Origin: Primulina eburnea
Taxonomy: Eukaryota; Streptophyta; Magnoliopsida; Lamiales; Gesneriaceae
Length of the DNA: 64,000 bases
Assembly (NCBI RefSeq): GCF_022965805.1
Contig: NC_133103.1
Location: 46,456,047 to 46,520,046 of the forward strand
Direction of reading: 5' to 3'
The position numbers were made by a program, and so were the translations under genes. This document shows, one piece after another, positions 59,301-64,000 of this stretch. Under the pieces are notes generated by a model. The model made no database searches. It was not told the origin of the DNA and saw only the letters and a list, made by a program, of their open reading frames with translations. Position 1 is the first letter of the stretch, and each line of letters begins with the position of its first letter.

Positions 59301-62300
59301 TCTGCTATTAACTTTTTGTGTGGTTAGGAATGAACCTATGTAAGTGTAGAAAAATAGGGGAACGAGAGAATGAAGGAAGAATAATTCCTTTATTTTCCCT
59401 ATATTGAGTATCACAAATTGATACAACTTAAATAGGCAATATACATAAAATCATATCCCACTAAATCTGTAAAATATATTCTATCTTATCAAACTTATTC
59501 TAAAAAATCAACTCAGAGATGGCTTCATCCAGCTGTGACAGGGGCTTGACTGCAAAGTTAACATCTTCTTGTCTTTAAAGAACCTGATAATAAACTCTCA
59601 TTATTGATTCTAATTCAAAAGGATGGGAAATGTATCAATGTCATACTTCCTACTTTATCAAGATTTCTGTAACATCTTAGACTAAACGAAGATGGAGTTT
59701 TTTCAGAGTTACCATGATTTTACTATATTCAGTGTACTGAGATACAATTTCATGATACGTGCTTCATTCTTATACAAAATCTACCAAGGATTTGACACAC
59801 AAAACATCAATGATAAGCCAACATAATTTTCACGTTGCTCTTTCTGAGGACACTTGTCATCGACATTTGGACAAACTGTTGATTTATGCAATCTGGGATG
59901 CAAGTTTAATCAGTTTCCAACCTATTTGAAAAAAAACCATCCACCATCGTATACCATTCATCCCTCATCCATTCTGCCCTCCTATATTTTCCCTTGTACT
60001 GTCGTCGTCAAAAATTCATTATCATATTTGTTTTGTGCCATGCATAGTTTGAGTTTTATCATGGAAAGAATTATCTTTTCAATATATATATATATGTACA
60101 CACACACACACTGATAAGAAACAATATTATATTAAATAATTAAAAGCTATTGGTTACAAAAAGCCAACAAGTACACCACACAGTAAAAAAAGGAAAAACA
60201 AAAGATCTGATCATATTAGCAACATATACAATTCCAATCTCTTAATAAATCTAAGGTCGGAAAATTCTTAAACTCTATATGTTTCTTAAACTAGCCAGAT
60301 GCTTGAATCTTAATCTTGTCCCAACAATCTTCAAACGACTATTCTAGAGTGTCAAAATTCCTTCTATTCCGCTACAGCCAAATTGACCAACAAATATAAT
60401 GAACTACCATTGTCCAAAAAATTCTACCCCTCCTGCCAAGTTGACGTTCAAGATCTGCACCAAAAAGTTCGTGCAAAGATCTTTGAACTGTCCATACCAA
60501 ACCCATCTCCTTCAAAGCTCCGAACCAAAGACAGCTCGTGAAAGGACAATGAATAAGTATGTGGTCTTGAGTCACCACCTCTTTCCGACATACTGGACAC
60601 CAATTTGGACAAAGAGCACAAGTAGGCCACCTCTTTTGCATCATCTCACAAGTTGGCAGCTTACCTAGTACCACAATCCACGAGAATACTTGAACCTTTG
60701 GTAGGAACGGTGCTTTCCAAATAACACGAAAGAGAGAAAAGAAAGGAAAGCTGTTGATCGGAAATGACTCATAGAAAGATTTAATTGAAAACAACCCTGA
60801 AGGATCCCCGTCCCAAACCTTAGTATCTTCACCCCTTCAACTAACCTGACACTCTCTAAAGGCCTAGCAAAGAGCTCAACTCATTCACTTCCTCATCCCT
60901 CAAGTCCTTAAAAAATGCAAATCGCAGGATATAAAAGAAGAAAAAGAAGAATCATCCAACTGATGAGAAATTGGTTTATTGTGAACCGATGAAATCTGAA
61001 AAGAAGGATAAAGATCCTTAAAAGACAAATTCCCCTACCACCAATCCTCCCAAAATCTGATAGTGTTACCCCATTTAACCACTGCCTTCCTTAACCGGTG
61101 AAAAGCCGGATAAGTTCTAGAATTAAACTTCCATGGGCTTCTAAATATAACATTCGCTTATTTGCGCCTTAAGTGAACTTAATGGAAAAAACAATTTTTT
61201 TTTTTTTGTTTTAAAATATCTAACATGTGAGAAATCGCCCACCGAAAGTTTGATTTCTCCTCTATTTACTAAAAAATAGAGTAGAAGGAACCCTAATATA
61301 TTGTTGCCTCTTCCCCACGTCGCGTATGCGCAAGATTGCCTTTGCCCTCACATTTTAATATCCGATACTTGGAATACGAAAACGATGATGGTTTTAATAT
61401 TTGATATCTCATATTTCATATTTTTAAAATAAATTGATTTTATTTTTATCTTTTTAGAATATTTTATTTATTGTGCATTACTTCCGTCTAGCGTGCACTT
61501 TGCCTTGCGCTTTAACTCCAGGACACCTGAGCGCTTTAATGCTCCTTATGCTTTTGACAACTATGTTTCTTGCTAAACCCGTATCCCAACCATTTTTTTA
61601 ACCCGTATTTGCTCACTATAACCTTCTTCCATAACGGTGCATCCTTGACAGAACACTTCCACCACCATTTCCCCAAAAGAGGTCTTATTCCTCAAAAACA
61701 ACTCTTTTAATCGCATCATGTGAAAAAGGTATCTCCAATTCTAATCCAGGCTCACCATCAATAGGGTACTAGTCCACTCATTCTATCCCAACCCCATACA
61801 TCATGTTTACTTTATAAATTTCTGAAGAACTCTACTATGATAGGCTCAATCTGCTCACCATCTGAGGTTACTGAACCATCGGCCAGCTCCAATTTATTGA
61901 TAGATGAACTGGTCCTACGATGATTTAATAGGGAATGAAAAAATTGTGTTATATCCCCTTCCCTCAACCATTTTACTTTCGCCTTTTGATTATCTATCTG
62001 GTTCCTTCGACACAACAGCTCTTCTAGTGCACATTTGATTTCCATTCTCTCAATTGCTAACTCATATGACCCATGACCTTCATTCTTTGCTCATCCAACT
62101 ATCGAATTTTATTATTTTCTAACTCCGCATATCTCATTCCTATGTCCAAAACCTCTTCATTCCATTTTATGATATTAGTTTTTATAACTTTAAGTTTCCT
62201 CATAAATTTATGTCTCTCCCAACCCTGAAGATCTAGATTGTTCCACCAAGATGAAAATGATTATTTAAAATTATTATGATTCAACTGCACATTCTCAAAT

Positions 62301-64000
62301 CTAAATGGTGACGGACTCCACTTTGCCTTTGAGGTATCTAAAATAACTGAAAAATAATCTCGAGGTAATTCTGGGTAAGACTTTTTGTCTGTGGAAAAAT
62401 ATCCATAATTTTGGGTAAGACTTTTTGTCAATGGAAAAATGTCCATCCACCCCCCCTAAAAACAAGAATCTGTCTAGCCTACAACAAATAAGTGAAGCCC
62501 TCAAATTCGACCAAGTATGCTTTGCATTCAAAAGAGGTGGATCTCGCAGCTCCAATTCTCTAACCAACAAATCAAAACACTTCCTACTGGTTTGCTATTA
62601 GTGCTGCGGTACTGTAGAAGAGTCCCAATTGATTTGAAAAAAAATTTGACATGAATACTTTTTGGTATTGAGAACACTATTACTCATCGTGGATGACTGC
62701 ACTTTTTTGGTTTAGTGTTAGGGGTCACTGTTTGCAGCAATTTATGTTTTAGTATTGATGATGCAATTTATGTTTTAGTATTGATGATGCGTTCCAATTT
62801 ATGGTTTATGGTCTGTGCACAATATGTTTTTGATGTATGCTATGCAGATTTGAGCCTCCAGAAATTCCAAAGAATTTTCTTCTCCCCCACAAGTTTCCTG
62901 CTGCTCTTGGACATGATGACAAGATTGCTAAGATCTCCCCTCCTGAGATTCCTCCTCCACAAGATAACAATCTTAAGGTCTTGATCGAAGGGATGGCAAC
63001 TTTAGTAGCCCGTTGTGGCAAATTATTTGAGGATCTCTCCAGGGAGAAGAATCAATCGAACCCATTGTTTGCCTTTCTTAGTGGAGGAAATGGCTTTGAC
63101 TATTATGCTAGGAAGCTGTGGGAACAACACCAGAAGCTTGCTGAGAAATCCAAACTAGGGGAATGGAAAATGTTCAAGGATGCAGAGAAGCTAACGGCCG
63201 AAAGGCGAGGGAAAATTCTGGGTGAAAAAGCTCTAGAGAGAAGGTCAAATGATTCAAGTTCTATCGTTGCTTCTGCTGGTTCTGTTAATTTGCAATTTAA
63301 ACTTTCAGATACATTCACCAAACCTTCATCACTTGTGAGTAGCTGAATGGTTGAACTAATCTGTTTGAACTTTTACACTGAATATTTTTAAAGAATTGTT
63401 GATTACTTTTCATGAATGAATTTTTAAACAACATAATATGAATTTATATCTGTTATCAATTAAGCAGCATTGAGTAATTATTTCACGTGTTCGAGTTTCT
63501 TTCACAGGATGAAGATCAAAGCAGAAAACCTTTTAGTGATGATCCTGCAAAGCAAATAAGATTTGAACAGTTCCTGAAGGAAAAGTATGAAGGAGGTCTT
63601 CGTGCTAAAGATTTTGGTGGATCCAGTAAAATGTCTGAAGCTGTTCGTGCTCGTGAAAAATTAGAATTTGAAACTGCAGCTGAAGCCATGGAGAAAGGAA
63701 AGTCTGGAAAAGAAAGCCAGGCAACTAGTCAGTTACTTTCAGATTTGTCTGCCTCTACAGGGCTACAGTTTACTTCTGGTGGAGTGCAGGTATATTTAAC
63801 ACAATGTGCGTTTTGTAATATTTAAATTGTGGGTCCTGGTAGTTATTTTACATGGTTGTCTAGGGTGTAAAAAGCGATAAAACTCATCGAGATGGAGAGT
63901 TGATAACCAAATCAATGTATCCAAAGAGGGAAGAGTTTCAATGGAGACCTGCACCAATTCTTTGCAAGCGCTTTGATTTAATTGATCCTTACATGGGAAA
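50329..64000 (+). CDS. TGH: TOUGH/GPATCH1-like G-patch and SURP-domain RNA-processing protein (3' end outside window)
   Basis: Exons: 50329-50463, 50854-50944, 51045-51139, 51599-51702, 51835-51896, 51982-52056, 56258-56403, 57873-57948, 58035-58100, 58203-58277, 58593-58764, 62848-63334, 63508-63789, 63864-64000 (cut by the window). The phases join cleanly, giving 667 codons so far. The N-terminus has [14 protein letters not shown], the conserved start of the GPATCH1 family. A G-patch lies at about residues 160-205, with [13 protein letters not shown] split between exons 5, 6 and 7. A SURP module is at about 411-458 ([34 protein letters not shown]). Arabidopsis TOUGH has the same layout and acts in the nucleus in miRNA/siRNA precursor processing. 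GPATCH1 is linked to the spliceosome (family knowledge). The G-patch is split by a 4.2-kb intron full of mobile DNA. A candidate exon near 58169 would hit a stop, so the acceptor at 58203 is used. Confidence 0.93.
52391..52900 (-). mobile_element. LINE 3' fragment, antisense in the intron
   Basis: On the minus strand it translates in pieces to the last part of a plant LINE polyprotein (RNNRIF-type and [19 protein letters not shown] words). It runs out at a T-run on + at 52391-52399, which is the poly(A) tail of a minus-strand LINE. Blocks such as GACCAA-AAATA-AATGAAC also occur in the intron-11 LINE, so both belong to one family. Confidence 0.65.
53018..54350. mobile_element. hAT-like element, outer copy, carrying a nested relative
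   Basis: The left end CAGTGTTCTAAATGGCGG is the family terminus. The right end reads, in reverse, CAAAGTTGTAAACTCAGC, a weaker match. The next copy (53343-54112) lies inside it with its own duplication, so the original length was about 555 bp. No flank duplication is visible, so the outer borders are tentative. Confidence 0.5.
53343..54112. mobile_element. hAT-like element, 770 bp, with 8-bp duplication
   Basis: The left terminus CAGTGTTCTAAATGGCGG pairs with the right terminus, which reads CAAGGTTGTAAATGGCGG in reverse. An exact 8-bp duplication GCCACCAC flanks it (53335-53342 and 54113-54120). The sub-terminal regions are dense in GGCGG/CCGCC words, e.g. GCGGTCGAGGCGGCCGCC. The interior is AT-rich and non-coding, apart from a short possible acidic relic near 53600-53780. 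Confidence 0.9.
54540..54920 (-). pseudogene. Copia integrase fragment, antisense in the intron
   Basis: On the minus strand, words of the copia integrase core appear in order: [38 protein letters not shown]. This is the second catalytic Asp region through to the Glu region, but the Glu part is decayed. It is isolated, with no RT or LTR seen beside it. Confidence 0.75.
55363..55815. mobile_element. hAT-like element, 453 bp, third copy of the GGCGG family
   Basis: The left end CAATGTTGTAAATGGCGG pairs with the right end, CAATGTTCTATATGGCGG in reverse. The flanks CTTTACAT (55355-55362) and CTCTACAT (55816-55823) agree at 7 of 8 bases. Sub-terminal GGCGG/CCGCC words match the copy at 53343. It is non-coding. 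Confidence 0.85.
59118..59195. repeat. 39-bp tandem duplication in intron 11
   Basis: ATAACTTACTGACTCATTTT... starts at 59118 and again at 59157. The copies differ at one base (AATCATTTAAG against AATCTTTTAAG), so the duplication is recent. Confidence 0.9.
60083..60112. repeat. Compound (AT)n-(AC)n microsatellite
   Basis: An ATATATATATAT run is followed by GT and ACACACACACAC. Confidence 0.9.
60120..62590 (-). mobile_element. Decayed LINE, antisense in intron 11
   Basis: Read on the minus strand from right to left. Endonuclease words ([20 protein letters not shown]) are at 62301-62570. The linker before the RT ([20 protein letters not shown]) is at 61812-62045. The zinc-binding domain is at 60372-60794: [36 protein letters not shown]. 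The RT itself is nearly erased. The order is correct for a plant L1-type LINE, with its 3' end near 60120. It is a dead copy. Confidence 0.8.

Larger units (their letters stand above)
58765..62847 (+). other. 4.1-kb intron 11 of the TOUGH-like gene
   Basis: Bounded by AGAG|GTATTT and ATGCAG|ATTT. It holds a 39-bp tandem duplication, an AT/AC dinucleotide stretch and a long antisense LINE remnant. The rest is AT-rich intron without features that I recognise. Confidence 0.7.

Noticed and set aside
1..64000. tRNA, rRNA, snoRNA or organellar insertions
   Set aside because: I looked for the conserved tRNA T-arm word (GGTTCGANTCC) and for plastid-like coding blocks in plausible contexts and found none convincing. 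A proper scan with a covariance model could change this.

Overview
This window is nuclear DNA from a flowering plant, most likely a eudicot. The evidence is intron-rich plant genes, CDS-poor AT-rich spacers, and Athila, Tekay/Del-type Ty3-gypsy, Ty1-copia, LINE, hAT-like and Mutator-like elements. A 182-bp element built on GTGAGACGGTCTCAC-type termini resembles one I recall from Lamiales, so an asterid is my weak guess. No bacterial, organellar or RNA gene was seen.

Three cellular genes are supported. (1) A QTRT2-like subunit of queuine tRNA-ribosyltransferase lies on + at 6120-11049, with 11 exons and about 429 aa. (2) A PIG-O-like GPI ethanolamine-phosphate transferase 3 lies on - from 41796 to 32078, with 19 exons and 949 aa. 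(3) A TOUGH/GPATCH1-like G-patch plus SURP protein lies on + from 50329 and runs off the window end, with 14 exons seen. Splice sites were placed by hand from reading-frame continuity and GT/AG signals, and every junction except the PIG-O exon 9/10 join also fits the family sequence as I remember it. The genes share no pathway: tRNA modification, GPI anchors in the ER, and RNA processing.

The rest is mobile DNA. At 460-4914 sits a 4.45-kb foldback element with a perfect 9-bp target duplication. Both of its arms are tandem arrays of a ~228-bp unit, and its spacer holds an old gypsy LTR fragment. From about 12 to 31 kb there is a nested stack. A decayed Tekay-type element (5' LTR about 12798-14660) has its integrase split by a young Athila-type element (18172-30361, TSD ATCTA). 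The 5' LTR of that Athila copy was then hit by a 2239-bp solo LTR (TSD AGGTT) and a 664-bp hAT-like element (8-bp TSD). Removing both insertions leaves exactly 1482 bp, the length of the 3' LTR. A second stack, 42.3-49.6 kb, is a decayed copia element carrying a 1625-bp solo LTR (TSD CTGTG) and a hAT-like insertion.

Two ~4-kb introns of the TOUGH-like gene hold antisense LINE pieces, hAT-like elements and a copia fragment. The most distinctive signals are the short GC-rich palindrome arrays inside two unrelated LTR families, one with spacings that step by about 10 bp, and a 1637-codon Athila ORF. In that ORF the RNase H is cut short, the integrase is absent, and the frame runs straight into the downstream plant-transposon-protein ORF.
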